A stretch of DNA of 57,978 bases from Clostridiales bacterium DTU089 (GCA_001513045.1 LFSB01000024.1:69549-127526), one strand, 5' to 3'. Positions 41,536 through 50,533 are shown, counted from the first letter of the stretch. Translations and numbers: made by a program. The notes: generated from the letters alone by a model not told the origin.

Positions 41536-42090
41536 TTATTCTTTTATGCTTCCGTCTGAATTGAACAGCGGCAGCTTTTCAAGATATACAATATCACCGC
41601 GCTGTTGAGCATCACCCTCAGCAAGAATTGCCATCCTGCCGATTATTTTGCCGCCTGTGCGTTCAACAAGCTGCTCTATCGCGTGGAGCGACTCACCTGT
41701 TGAGATAACGTCATCAACAATAAGAATACGCTTGCCTGCCATCATTTCGGCATCCGCGGTATCAAGATAGAGCTTCTGCTTCTTTTCGGTTGTTATTGAA
41801 TTGACCTCTACCTCAAGAACGCCTGTCATATACAGCTTGGGAGCCTTACGGGCGAGGAAATACTTTTTATCGCCGTGCTGACGCGCCATCTCATGTATAA
41901 GAGGTATTCCCTTTGCCTCGGCTGTAATGAGATAGTCGTACTCAGGAGCTTTTTCAAGCAAATCTCTCGCACATGCGACAGTGAGCTCGGCATCCCCGAA
42001 TATGACAAAAGCGCCGATATAAAGGTCATCCGTAACGCGGCATATCGGAAGCTGTCTGTCAAGTCCCGCTATGTTCATTTCATAATACAT
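41536..42090 (-). CDS. Adenine phosphoribosyltransferase-like PRTase
   Basis: The 184-residue protein has the type I PRTase fold with the PRPP-binding motif ILIVDDVISTGES near residue 128 and ITAEAKGIPLIHEMA near 58. It resembles Apt/Xpt-like enzymes but the flexible loop (LARKAPKLYMTG) differs from classic Apt. Clostridia often carry such extra copies. It lies between GH3 and fucI with 37 and 32 bases of spacing, likely one transcript; a metabolic link to sugar use is not evident. Substrate not assigned. Confidence 0.82.
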   Translation of the reverse strand: MYYEMNIAGLDRQLPICRVTDDLYIGAFVIFGDAELTVACARDLLEKAPEYDYLITAEAKGIPLIHEMARQHGDKKYFLARKAPKLYMTGVLEVEVNSITTEKKQKLYLDTADAEMMAGKRILIVDDVISTGESLHAIEQLVERTGGKIIGRMAILAEGDAQQRGDIVYLEKLPLFNSDGSIKE

Positions 42091-42127
42091 TTGCTTTTAC
42101 CTTCCTTTGGTTTCGCACTGCGAAATT

Positions 42128-44575
42128 TTATATTGCCTTCATGAGCGCTCCGATATTCTTTATTGCGGAGCCGAGGCCGCCGAGAATCTTGCCGATACCC
42201 TTTACCATGCTCTTTCCGTTGAGTATATCCACAAGTCCCTGTGCCATATCCTCAGTGAAAACTCCGAAGCTCATTGTCACGAAGCAGCGAATCGGTATCT
42301 GGGTTGCGGATTTTTTCATCATTTCCTCGTTGACTCCGCCTCCGCCAATCATGTGAATAACCTTTTCGATTATTGCATTGACCTTTTTACCTCTGCCGGT
42401 ATTCGCAGCATCCTCAAGGGTGTTGTTTATGTTTATGGGTGAATTCGCCTCAAAGAATGCCGGAGGAAGCTCTCTGCCGAGAACGGCTTCAAACTCCTCT
42501 GCGGGTATCGCTTTTGCATCGCCGGTGTAATAAGCAGGAGCACTTGAACGGTAATCCGGAACCTCAGCCTCAAGAGTGGATTCCACCTTCACCTTGGCTT
42601 CAAGAAGGATATCACGCGAGGAAGCACCCACAAGAATGTTGTACTCTCCGCTCTCAACATGCCAATCATGTATGTTTATGTTGTAATATGCAAATGAACG
42701 TTTATTGAGAGTAATTGAAATTTCCTTCTCCTCTCCCGCCTTCAAAAAGACCTTGGAGAAGCCCTTCAGCTCCTTGGGAGCTTTATATATCGTGCTCTCC
42801 GGGGACGCAACATACAGCTGCGCAATCTCAGCACCGTCAACCGCTCCGGTATTTTTGACCTTAAAGCTGACCACAAGCTCATCTGTGTCCTTTATTGACT
42901 TCTTGGAAAGCTTGAGTGCGGAATATTTGAAGGTTGTGTATGACAGACCGTAACCGAACGGGAAGCACACAGCCTTATTCATCTTATCATAATAGCGGTA
43001 TCCCACAAATATGCTTTCGCGGTATTCAACACTCAGCGGATTGCCGGGGAAGAAGTCAACGCTCGAATTGTCCTCAAGAGCATAGGGATAGGTTTCCGAA
43101 AGCTTGCCGGAGGGATTGACATCTCCCGTAAGCACGTCGGCAACAGCCGCGCCGCCCGCCTGACCGCCGAGGAAGGCATGAAGCACGCCGTTAACCCTGT
43201 CAAGCCACGGCATAGCCACAGCCGCACCGCCCATGAGCACCACAACAACATTGTCGCACACGTCGCATACAGCGTCTATGAGTGCGTTGTGCGCGGGAGG
43301 AAGCTGCATGTGAGTGCGGTCGAAGCCCTCTGATTCATAGACCTCTGTAAGTCCGACGAAAATCACGGATATATCCGATTTTTTCGCTTCCTTTACGGCA
43401 TCCGCAATGAGTCCCGTATCCGGCACATCGGTGGTTTTGTCATAGCCGGCGGAATAAACAACTCTCGTGCCCTTCTGAATGAGGGCATCAAAGGCACATT
43501 CCATCTTAGTCGGATTTATAAGTGAGCTGCCGGCACCCTGATAACGCGGCGAACGCGCCATTTCGCCGAGCACGGCAACGGTCTTGCCCTTCTCAAGAGG
43601 AAGAATATTTTTATCGTTTTTCAGCAGCACCATGGACTGACCGGCAATTTTTCTTGCGAGCTCATGGTGTGCGTTCATGTTGCAGGAATAATCCTTGCGC
43701 GAGGCGGCGCTGCGGAAAATGAGGTCAAGCACGCTGTCAACCATTTCGTCAACAACATCCTCTGAGAGCGAGCCGCTTTTAACTGCGTTCACTATCGCCT
43801 TTGTGCCTATTCCTCCTGAGGAAGGCATTTCAAGCTCCTGACCGGCAAGCAGACCGGCAACGCGGTCATTTTCAGCACCCCAGTCGGTAACCACAAGGCC
43901 GTCATAGCCCCATTCCTTGCGAAGTACATCGGTAAGCAGCCATTTGTTTTCGGCACAATAGGTGCCGTTGAGCTTGTTATAGGCATTCATAACCGTCCAC
44001 GGCTTACCCTTTTTCACAGCCGTTTCAAAGCCGGAAAGATATATCTCACGAAGCGCGCGCTCATCTATTACGGAATCAACCGTCATTCTGCGTGTCTCCT
44101 GATTGTTTCCGGCAAAGTGCTTGAGTGAGGTGCCCACGCCCTTTGACTGCACGCCGTTTATATATGAGGCGGCAAGCTCACCGGCAAGATACGGGTCCTC
44201 GGAAAAGTACTCAAAGTTTCTTCCGCAAAGCGGTGAACGCTTTATGTTCATTCCGGGGCCGAGCAGCACCGAAACCTTCTCCTTCAGGCATTCCTCACCG
44301 AGAGCCTCGCCCATTTCTCTGAGCAAAGCTACATCCCACGAGCAGGAGGTGGTCACTGAGGTCGGGAAGCAGGTTGCAGGGAAGCTTCCGCCGAGAACGC
44401 CCTCCTTCTTATCCTTATCCGGGTTCTGTTTACGAAGTCCGTGAGGTCCGTCCGTAACCATTATTTCAGGAATATTCAGCCTTTCAAGCGAGGCGAGATG
44501 CCAAAAATCCTTGCCGGAGCAGAACGATGCCTTTTCCTCAAGCGTCATCTGCGCCAAAAGCTCCTTGTATTTCAT
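42128..44575 (-). CDS. Glycoside hydrolase family 3 (beta-glucosidase-like)
   Basis: The 815-residue protein has the GH3 N-terminal barrel with the nucleophile in LVVTDWGAEN (Asp231), the substrate residues KHFAGNNQETRR (152-163), and KINDS-like stretches replaced by MVTDGPHGLRK (39-49). A GH3 C-terminal domain with AVLGEMARSPRYQGAGSS and a fibronectin-III-like domain (about 590-680) follow. There is no signal peptide, so it is probably cytoplasmic and acts on imported sugars. The last ~80 residues form an additional Gly/Lys-rich helical tail beyond the usual end of the family. Exact linkage specificity cannot be read. Confidence 0.93.
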   Translation of the reverse strand: MKYKELLAQMTLEEKASFCSGKDFWHLASLERLNIPEIMVTDGPHGLRKQNPDKDKKEGVLGGSFPATCFPTSVTTSCSWDVALLREMGEALGEECLKEKVSVLLGPGMNIKRSPLCGRNFEYFSEDPYLAGELAASYINGVQSKGVGTSLKHFAGNNQETRRMTVDSVIDERALREIYLSGFETAVKKGKPWTVMNAYNKLNGTYCAENKWLLTDVLRKEWGYDGLVVTDWGAENDRVAGLLAGQELEMPSSGGIGTKAIVNAVKSGSLSEDVVDEMVDSVLDLIFRSAASRKDYSCNMNAHHELARKIAGQSMVLLKNDKNILPLEKGKTVAVLGEMARSPRYQGAGSSLINPTKMECAFDALIQKGTRVVYSAGYDKTTDVPDTGLIADAVKEAKKSDISVIFVGLTEVYESEGFDRTHMQLPPAHNALIDAVCDVCDNVVVVLMGGAAVAMPWLDRVNGVLHAFLGGQAGGAAVADVLTGDVNPSGKLSETYPYALEDNSSVDFFPGNPLSVEYRESIFVGYRYYDKMNKAVCFPFGYGLSYTTFKYSALKLSKKSIKDTDELVVSFKVKNTGAVDGAEIAQLYVASPESTIYKAPKELKGFSKVFLKAGEEKEISITLNKRSFAYYNINIHDWHVESGEYNILVGASSRDILLEAKVKVESTLEAEVPDYRSSAPAYYTGDAKAIPAEEFEAVLGRELPPAFFEANSPININNTLEDAANTGRGKKVNAIIEKVIHMIGGGGVNEEMMKKSATQIPIRCFVTMSFGVFTEDMAQGLVDILNGKSMVKGIGKILGGLGSAIKNIGALMKAI

Positions 44576-44610
44576 AATGAGCCCTCCTTTACAGTTTGGA
44601 AATTAAAAAC

Positions 44611-44649
44611 ATACATATGTATTATAGGTTTTTAAAGGGAAGATGTCAA
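44611..44649 (-). promoter_or_regulatory. Consensus promoter of the GH3-PRTase-fucI unit with overlapping palindrome
   Basis: On the minus strand TTGACA (44644-44649) and TATAAT (44621-44626) are 17 bases apart, a perfect sigma-A promoter. The 12-base palindrome ATACATATGTAT (44611-44622) overlaps the end of the -10 and could be an operator. Confidence 0.85.
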
Positions 44650-44674
44650 CATAAAAAAGCATCCGCCGTATCAT

Positions 44675-44704
44675 AAAAAACTGCCGGAGCTTTCACTCCG
44701 GCAG
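44675..44704 (-). terminator. Terminator after the acyltransferase-like gene
   Basis: CTGCCGGAG (44681-44689) and CTCCGGCAG (44696-44704) form a 9-bp stem; on the minus strand TTTTTT follows (44675-44680). Confidence 0.92.
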
Positions 44705-44714
44705 GGTCAATATT

Positions 44715-45635
44715 TCACCTGATTATATTCTCTCCGTCAAACAGAAATACTCCGAAGCCGTTCCCTGTCGGCTCTCCTCTGACGAGTCGGTCGGCATAGG
44801 CTCTGCGCAGCGATGTATCACGCGGCAATTCGGCAGGCGGTAATTCGGCGTATTTCCCGAACACGCGCCATGCGTTTGAAAAGCTTTCGCCGTCCTCACG
44901 GGTTATTATGTCAAAATCCGTCATGAAATCAAGTATGTTTGAACCCTTGGGCAAAAATTCGGTTTGAGGCTTGTAAAGCAGCCAGGAGTGGCACACAAAA
45001 ACAGCCGGAGTTGAGGTATCCTTATGAAAGAATTTATATGCGCGCCTATAAGCGTCCAGACGCGCCTCCCGGTCAAACGGCTTGCCGGAGGACGGGATAT
45101 GCATATTGATTACAATGTCGTCGTTGTTGACGATGAAGCCGTTTTTCTCATAAGTCCCATGACCGAAATCGGTAAGCTCAAACTGCATTCTGCCGAGTGC
45201 AAAACGCGTCATTGCAAAAAATCCCCTGTACCACGGCGCATGGAAGATTCCCCATATTTCCTTAACCTGCTTACATTCAAGCACCTTACAGCGCAGGTCG
45301 TCCGCCGTGTCCCAGAATATTTCCTCTGAGATTCCCTCTTTCACATAGTTATCTTTGAGCACATCCATGCAGTTCATCACAAAAACGAAATGCAGTGTGT
45401 ACTCGTGTATTCCGCAGCTTTCCGATATTGCCGTAAGCTCATCAAGCGCGCAGCTAAGCGGAATTTCATTTTCAATGACGAACTGTCTTTTAAGCCTTAA
45501 AAATAAATTATTAAGGTCGTCATCTGCAATTATAGCATCCTCGGCGTTCATGAAGACCTCTTTAGCCTCATGCGGAAAGCCCACGGTATTCATAAATTCC
45601 GCCGCAAAGGGACGTATGTCGTTTGTGCAATCCAT
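44715..45635 (-). CDS. Acyltransferase-like protein (NAT_N/GNAT_C type), linked to GH84
   Basis: The 306-residue protein resembles the two-domain clostridial acyltransferases with an N-terminal helical domain (about 1-120) and a GNAT-like C-terminal domain (about 125-280). The C-terminal domain contains APWYRGFFAMTRFALGRMQFEL and VFVCHSWLLYKPQTEFLPKGSNIL. These proteins often lie beside glycosidases of host glycan loci, but their substrate is not established to my knowledge. ATG 45635 is chosen over ATG 45644 because GGAGG is only one base before the latter. The frame overlaps or abuts the GH84 stop, so translation is coupled. Confidence 0.7.
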   Translation of the reverse strand: MDCTNDIRPFAAEFMNTVGFPHEAKEVFMNAEDAIIADDDLNNLFLRLKRQFVIENEIPLSCALDELTAISESCGIHEYTLHFVFVMNCMDVLKDNYVKEGISEEIFWDTADDLRCKVLECKQVKEIWGIFHAPWYRGFFAMTRFALGRMQFELTDFGHGTYEKNGFIVNNDDIVINMHIPSSGKPFDREARLDAYRRAYKFFHKDTSTPAVFVCHSWLLYKPQTEFLPKGSNILDFMTDFDIITREDGESFSNAWRVFGKYAELPPAELPRDTSLRRAYADRLVRGEPTGNGFGVFLFDGENIIR

Positions 45636-45640
45636 AAAAA

Positions 45641-47305
45641 TCATTCCTCCGTACCGAGAATTGAATTCACAGCCTCCTGAAGGCAGAAATCCGTAAGCCT
45701 TGCGGGAAGCGAATCATAAATTTCAATGAGATTTGCAAGCCGCTCGCGTTGCTCCGGCTCTCCCGACCCAAGAACCTCAAACAGGCAATTCAGAATATCA
45801 ACACATATTGAAAATTTATCGGACCATTTTTTCAGCTCTCCGAACAAGGGTGTGCAATCCCACAGCAGCTCGCGGCAGGCGTTCATACCGTCGATATATT
45901 CCGTCACACAGCCGAAGGCGCCGGGAATATCTCCGTTGCTCATACAGGCCGATGCCGAAGAAAATACGCTGTTCATAATACGCGAATTTTCATCCTTGAG
46001 GCAGGAGGTAAACAGATGGTCCGCAAAATATGTAAAGGTTTCTGAGGCTTCTGAGCCGACAACACACGCAAGTGCGTTTTTCCATGATGCCTGCGGAGAA
46101 TAAGCCGTGCTGTTCCACAGGTAATCCGCTATTGTAAGCAGAGGGATTTTTGAGCACTCAAAATACTCCATACAGTTGGCAATAATGCCATCTGAAAACC
46201 TGTATAAATCGGCATCTCTTCCGATTATCGGACCGAGATGCATCTCATTGAACATCTCCGCGTCATTCACGGGATAATTATCCCAGTAGCGAGGCCTTCT
46301 CAGGGTGCTGTTTTCAAAGATTATCGCCTCACGTGAGGTAAGCTCCCGCGAACAGATGTCTCGACCCGTCCAGAAAAGCGACACGCCTCCCGGTATGCTT
46401 CTGCTGAGCTTTGAAATATAGTACTCACTGCCGGTGCCATGGTACTGCATGGGGCACACGGTAAGCTTGATGCCGTTGTCTAAAGCCATGAGAGCATCAT
46501 AATATTTATTTATGATATGTATATGCGCGTTTACCGTTTCCGAAAACCGCTGTTCATCCTCCGGGAAAAACAGCTTTTCGGGAATATCATCCAGCAGCAA
46601 GCCGAAAAAGCGCACTCCGGCGGAATACAGCTGACGCGTTTTCTTCATAAGAGCTTCAAAATCTTCCTGCGAGCAGTATTTCATTGAAAGTCCCGGTGCT
46701 ATGCAATAGTGAAAATCCACACACCTTCCGCGGGCACAGCTTACGAGAGAACGCAGCCCGGCAAGCTGCTCCTCCGGATACTCCTCGCGCCATTTTCTGC
46801 GGTGGTATTCATCATCCTTGGGCGCATAATAATATGTGTTCATGTGGTTGGCAGCCATAAGCAGGAGCATCTCTCTGCGCTGTGCAAAGCTCCAGGGCTT
46901 TCCGTAAAAGCCCTCTATATAGCCGCGTGTTTCAAAGCAGGGATAGTCCACAACGCTGCATTCGCAAAGTCCGCCGCGAAGCATTCTTCCTGCGGTGAAC
47001 ATACCGCGGAATATGCCGCGCTCGCCTCCGGCGACTATTGATATTTCGGCTCCGTCCCCTGTCTTAATTATATTGAGAGTATATTTCTCATCACTCAGAC
47101 GGGAAAGCTGCTCAATATAACAGAATTCCTCGGTGTCGCGCACCTCGGCATTTATCCGTACGGCTGCTCCCGGCGCAACGCATATCCCGAAAAAATCAGA
47201 AAACGCCGCCAGCGTGTCCGGAATTACCCCGTTCACGCTCACGGCGCTGATTTCAGCAAGCTGTATTTCCTTACCGGTGTTTAATTTTTGAACAGATGGA
47301 AACAT
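45641..47305 (-). CDS. Glycoside hydrolase family 84, beta-N-acetylglucosaminidase
   Basis: The 554-residue protein has an N-terminal GH20b-like domain (about 1-120) and the GH84 catalytic barrel beginning RGYIEGFYGKPWSFAQRREML. The catalytic Asp pair is in FFGLLLDDIPE (Asp239, Asp240), in line with substrate-assisted hydrolysis of terminal beta-GlcNAc. NHMNTYYYAPKDDEYHRRKW is the typical active-site stretch. No signal peptide is present, so it may act on imported glycans or be exported by another route. It is flanked by a BadF-type sugar kinase upstream and the acyltransferase-like gene downstream in one operon. Confidence 0.94.
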   Translation of the reverse strand: MFPSVQKLNTGKEIQLAEISAVSVNGVIPDTLAAFSDFFGICVAPGAAVRINAEVRDTEEFCYIEQLSRLSDEKYTLNIIKTGDGAEISIVAGGERGIFRGMFTAGRMLRGGLCECSVVDYPCFETRGYIEGFYGKPWSFAQRREMLLLMAANHMNTYYYAPKDDEYHRRKWREEYPEEQLAGLRSLVSCARGRCVDFHYCIAPGLSMKYCSQEDFEALMKKTRQLYSAGVRFFGLLLDDIPEKLFFPEDEQRFSETVNAHIHIINKYYDALMALDNGIKLTVCPMQYHGTGSEYYISKLSRSIPGGVSLFWTGRDICSRELTSREAIIFENSTLRRPRYWDNYPVNDAEMFNEMHLGPIIGRDADLYRFSDGIIANCMEYFECSKIPLLTIADYLWNSTAYSPQASWKNALACVVGSEASETFTYFADHLFTSCLKDENSRIMNSVFSSASACMSNGDIPGAFGCVTEYIDGMNACRELLWDCTPLFGELKKWSDKFSICVDILNCLFEVLGSGEPEQRERLANLIEIYDSLPARLTDFCLQEAVNSILGTEE

Positions 47306-47316
47306 GTTATCAGTAA

Positions 47317-47339
47317 AAACGGCAGTTCCGTTTCTCCTT
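47317..47339 (-). promoter_or_regulatory. Ribosome binding site and hairpin before the GH84 start
   Basis: AAGGAG (47334-47339) overlaps the kinase stop codon and lies 28 bases before ATG 47305, too far for normal initiation. AAACGG and CCGTTT (47328-47333 and 47317-47322 on the minus strand) form a hairpin between them. If it folds, the working distance falls to about 11 bases. Confidence 0.5.
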
Positions 47340-48306
47340 AATTAAATTTTGTGTAGGTCTTGCGTATATTGCTTTTAAGAGCGTCTGTAAGCTGAATTCC
47401 CGACTCACGGTAAGCGGTGTAAAGCGCACCGACCTGAGGAGGCGTGGTCAGAAGGAAGACTTCAATATCCTTATACGAAAGACGCAAAAATTTCTCAAAC
47501 TCCTCTAAGAACATCTCGTTATTTTCAAAAACTCCGCCGTATACCCCCACCGGAACCGTACCGCCTATCTCGCTGAGCTGAGCAATGCAAGTTCCCGCAA
47601 ACAGCTTAGCTTCGTCACGCGTGAGCTTTTGAGCAACCTCATCGCCGTTCTTGGCGGCAAGATAGACGTGTCTTGCAAACGCAGCTATTTTTTGACGCTC
47701 CATGGGCGGGTCGTAAAAAACATCAAGGATTTTCGGCAATGTATCAATTTCCGCAAAGTCCAGAAGGAGGTCGGAAAGCACCGTCTTCTTACCTGCGCCG
47801 TCAAAACCGCGTATTGCCGCTTTAATTCCGCTGATTGCTATTGAATATCCGCTTCCCTCATCGCCGAGGATATAGCCCCAGCCGCCTTTAGTGGATATTT
47901 TTCCGAACATATCCCGTGCGATAATCATTGAACCTGTACCGCTTATTGCCACCGCACATGCTCCGGGCATATCCATAGCCTCAAGAGCAATGAAAAGGTC
48001 GCTGTCCATAATTATACGCTTTGAACGCAGTATACCGCCGAAGAAACGCTTTACATCATATTCATCGGCACGCCCGAAAAGTGCGGAGACCCCTACCGCG
48101 GCAGATTCAAATTCGCTTATTCCAAGCTTTGTTTCAATGGTCCGGACAAGCTGTGCCATATTTTGCTGTGCGCGTTCATAGCCTACGGAATAAAAGTTTA
48201 TGGACTCTCCGACCTCGTGCGCGCACACGCGACCGTTTTCGTCGGAAACAACGGCAATTGTTTTTGAACCGCCGCCGTCAACGCCCAGAAAGAAGCTCTC
48301 ACTCAA
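47338..48306 (-). CDS. BadF/BadG/GlcNAc kinase-family ATPase
   Basis: The 322-residue protein has the ASKHA fold: phosphate-1 motif FFLGVDGGGSKTIAVV at the N-terminus, then MDSDLFIALEAM, AISGTGSMIIARD, GWGYILGDEGSGYSIA and VYGGVFENN near the C-terminus. This matches N-acetylglucosamine kinase and related BadF-type proteins. Position directly before GH84 suggests phosphorylation of released GlcNAc, an inference from context. The start is TTG 48306 with GGGGGAG upstream. Confidence 0.88.
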   Translation of the reverse strand: MSESFFLGVDGGGSKTIAVVSDENGRVCAHEVGESINFYSVGYERAQQNMAQLVRTIETKLGISEFESAAVGVSALFGRADEYDVKRFFGGILRSKRIIMDSDLFIALEAMDMPGACAVAISGTGSMIIARDMFGKISTKGGWGYILGDEGSGYSIAISGIKAAIRGFDGAGKKTVLSDLLLDFAEIDTLPKILDVFYDPPMERQKIAAFARHVYLAAKNGDEVAQKLTRDEAKLFAGTCIAQLSEIGGTVPVGVYGGVFENNEMFLEEFEKFLRLSYKDIEVFLLTTPPQVGALYTAYRESGIQLTDALKSNIRKTYTKFN

Positions 48307-48343
48307 GGTTACTCCCCCTTTCGGTAATCAGGATTCAATATGA

Positions 48344-49807
48344 TTAAAAGCTCTCAAGCTTTGTGGCTACTCTGAGTATAATTCTTGCATCTGCGGCGGA
48401 TACTCCCGCATGTCCGTCAACATTTGCAACGACAAGCTGCTCCTCGGAGAGCGATTCAAGCTTCGTCGCTGCTCTGAGTGCAATCCTCGCATCTGCAGCA
48501 GTTACATTTCCGTCACCGTCAACATCGCCTTTTTTATCAAAGACGGCGTTTTGAATTATTGCAAAAAGTCCTGTATCAACGGAGTTAAAGTAGAATTTAC
48601 CGCCGCTGTTGCCCGTTACCATGGCAAGAGGAGCACTTCCTCCCGCATAATAGATTTTCCCTGCGGCAGGTGCAAAGCCGGACGGAACAGGTATGCCTAT
48701 TTTCAGCATTCCGTCAAAGCCGACCTTACTGCCATCCTTTTCAAAATAGACCTCGGCACATGCGAACTTTCGGAACGCAACCGACGACATATTACTTAAC
48801 GCCTCGTTGTATTTTTCGGTTCCGTCGGCATGAAGCTTCACCGTAAGACGCGCCCCCAGCGGAAGCGTACCGGTTAAAACCTCAACGCTTATGCCGGTTT
48901 TCTCATCGCATCGGATATCCTTGCAATATTCAAGAGGATAGCTGCCGAGGCTTCTTGCAAACGCACTTCCCGGTGCCGTGGCGGAGTTGCCCTCAACACA
49001 GATTATTTTTATCTTATACCACAGCGTGTCATCGGAATTCTGTTGGAACAGGAAGGCGCAGCCGCCGATGCTTGTAACATTGCGCGGAATTGTAACGCTT
49101 GTAAGCTCGCCGCAGCCGCGGAAAGCATTCGCGCCGATAGAGTTTAAATTGTCACTCAATACGATTTTTTTAAGCGCTCCGCAGTAGGCAAACGCCTTAT
49201 CGGATATAACCTTTACATTGTCATACATATTAACCTGAGTGAGCTTGAAGCACTGTTCAAATGCTGAAACGCCAACGGTATCAACGCTTTCCGGTATAGT
49301 GTAAACGCCGGATATGCCCGAAGGACATACGACTATTCTCGTCATAGACTTGTTAAAAACCACTCCGTCAACTGAAGTGAATACCGGGTTCGCCGAATCT
49401 ATGTTTATGGTCGTAAGCTTTTCACACAACACAAAGCTGCCCGGCACAATTTCCTGAACACTCGCAGGCACGTTTACGGTTATGATGTGAAATTTTTTCT
49501 CAAACGCGCGGTTATCGGACGCATTGCCGACCGCCTTGACCGCAAGTCCTCCTATGGAGGAAGGGATATCGACTATTTCAGCGGTTCCCGTATAGTCGGT
49601 TATTGCCACTCCTCCGTTATACGGCGCGGTCACAAAATCAGACACACTCGAACGGGAAAGCGCCGCGACCTGCGCTGAAACCTCCTTGGGAGAAAAATGC
49701 TTTTTCAGTGCGGAGGTTCCGCCCAGCGCTCCGGTAACAATAACGGCAGCACCGAGTATTATGCATGTAAACGCCGTAACAGCGCGTAAAACTTTTCTGT
49801 CTTTCAA
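48344..49807 (-). CDS. Secreted leucine-rich repeat (BspA-like) protein with C-terminal dockerin
   Basis: The 487-residue protein has an N-terminal membrane segment or signal anchor (about 9-30, AVTAFTCIILGAAVIVTGALG). About seven LRR_5/BspA-type repeats follow (about 70-265; units such as VDTVGVSAFEQCFKLTQVNMYDN), then a beta-rich middle part. A C-terminal type I dockerin (about 425-487) has two calcium loops, DVDGDGNVTAADARIALRAA and NVDGHAGVSAADARIILRVA, with near-identical flanking KLES. Dockerins bind cohesins, so this protein is likely displayed on a scaffold. It starts at TTG 49807 with GGAGG upstream. It may be co-transcribed with the kinase 37 bases downstream. Confidence 0.88.
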   Translation of the reverse strand: MKDRKVLRAVTAFTCIILGAAVIVTGALGGTSALKKHFSPKEVSAQVAALSRSSVSDFVTAPYNGGVAITDYTGTAEIVDIPSSIGGLAVKAVGNASDNRAFEKKFHIITVNVPASVQEIVPGSFVLCEKLTTINIDSANPVFTSVDGVVFNKSMTRIVVCPSGISGVYTIPESVDTVGVSAFEQCFKLTQVNMYDNVKVISDKAFAYCGALKKIVLSDNLNSIGANAFRGCGELTSVTIPRNVTSIGGCAFLFQQNSDDTLWYKIKIICVEGNSATAPGSAFARSLGSYPLEYCKDIRCDEKTGISVEVLTGTLPLGARLTVKLHADGTEKYNEALSNMSSVAFRKFACAEVYFEKDGSKVGFDGMLKIGIPVPSGFAPAAGKIYYAGGSAPLAMVTGNSGGKFYFNSVDTGLFAIIQNAVFDKKGDVDGDGNVTAADARIALRAATKLESLSEEQLVVANVDGHAGVSAADARIILRVATKLESF

Positions 49808-49840
49808 TTTTGTTTCCTCCGATTTTGCTTTATATTATAA

Positions 49841-49881
49841 CTATACATTTTACAGTATAGCATACTTTATAATTTTTTCAA
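49841..49881 (-). promoter_or_regulatory. Promoter of the LRR-dockerin gene
   Basis: On the minus strand TTGAAA (49876-49881) and TATACT (49854-49859) are 16 bases apart. CTATAC (49841-49846) and GTATAG (49855-49860) form an inverted repeat that overlaps the -10. Confidence 0.55.
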
Positions 49882-49920
49882 CCGAAAAAATCAAAGACTC
49901 ACAGTAAAAAAACGGAAAAC

Positions 49921-49946
49921 AAAAATCCTCCCCGAAAGAAGGATTT
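49921..49946 (-). terminator. Terminator after the nitroreductase gene
   Basis: AAATCCT (49923-49929) and AGGATTT (49940-49946) pair; on the minus strand TTTTT follows. Confidence 0.75.
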
Positions 49947-49951
49947 AAATA

Positions 49952-50533
49952 TCATTTGTTCAGAATTATTTCCTCAAGACTGCGCTTGGGAACACAGTGT
50001 ACATCATTTTCATCACGATAATACGCGGTGCTTCCGCCCTGAGGAATATCTGTCAGACGTGCCGTTTCATCTGCCCTTCCGAGTGCAAGCACAAGCACCG
50101 GAAGCAAGGAGGCTTCCGTACCGGTCGCCTGCTGCATAAGAGCTGTGTCAAACGAGCCTATCATACAACCCGCCAGACCCATCTCCGCCGCACCGAGATA
50201 CATAACCTCGGCGACAATTCCTGCATCCTTTAAAAAAGCCGGAGTTGCCGGGGTTATTGAGGTGTCGTGGAAAATAACAATATATGCCGTCGGACGGTGC
50301 CCCTCATACGGAAGCTTCTTTTCCTTGAGCATACCCGCCCAATGAGTAAGCACAAAGATTTTTTCGTTGCTTTCTGCGGTGCATGAGATATAGTACTTGA
50401 GCGGCTGCAGATTGACGCTTGACGGCGACAATCTCGCAAGCTCGACGAGCGCTTCAAGCTGCTCACGCGACAGCTTTACATTTTCATCGAAGCCCCTGCA
50501 TGAGCGTGCGGACTTTACAAGCTCATAAAGCAT
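49952..50533 (-). CDS. Nitroreductase-family FMN oxidoreductase
   Basis: The 193-residue protein has the nitroreductase fold: ELVKSARSCRGFDENVKLSREQL with the FMN-binding Arg/Ser near the N-terminus, LARLSPSSVNLQPLKYYI, KDAGIVAEVMYLGAAEMGLAGCMIG and LPVLVLALGRADE. Such enzymes transfer electrons from NAD(P)H to nitro compounds, quinones or flavins; the natural substrate here is unknown. It follows the DUF2804 gene by 12 bases and shares its transcript. Confidence 0.92.
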   Translation of the reverse strand: MLYELVKSARSCRGFDENVKLSREQLEALVELARLSPSSVNLQPLKYYISCTAESNEKIFVLTHWAGMLKEKKLPYEGHRPTAYIVIFHDTSITPATPAFLKDAGIVAEVMYLGAAEMGLAGCMIGSFDTALMQQATGTEASLLPVLVLALGRADETARLTDIPQGGSTAYYRDENDVHCVPKRSLEEIILNK

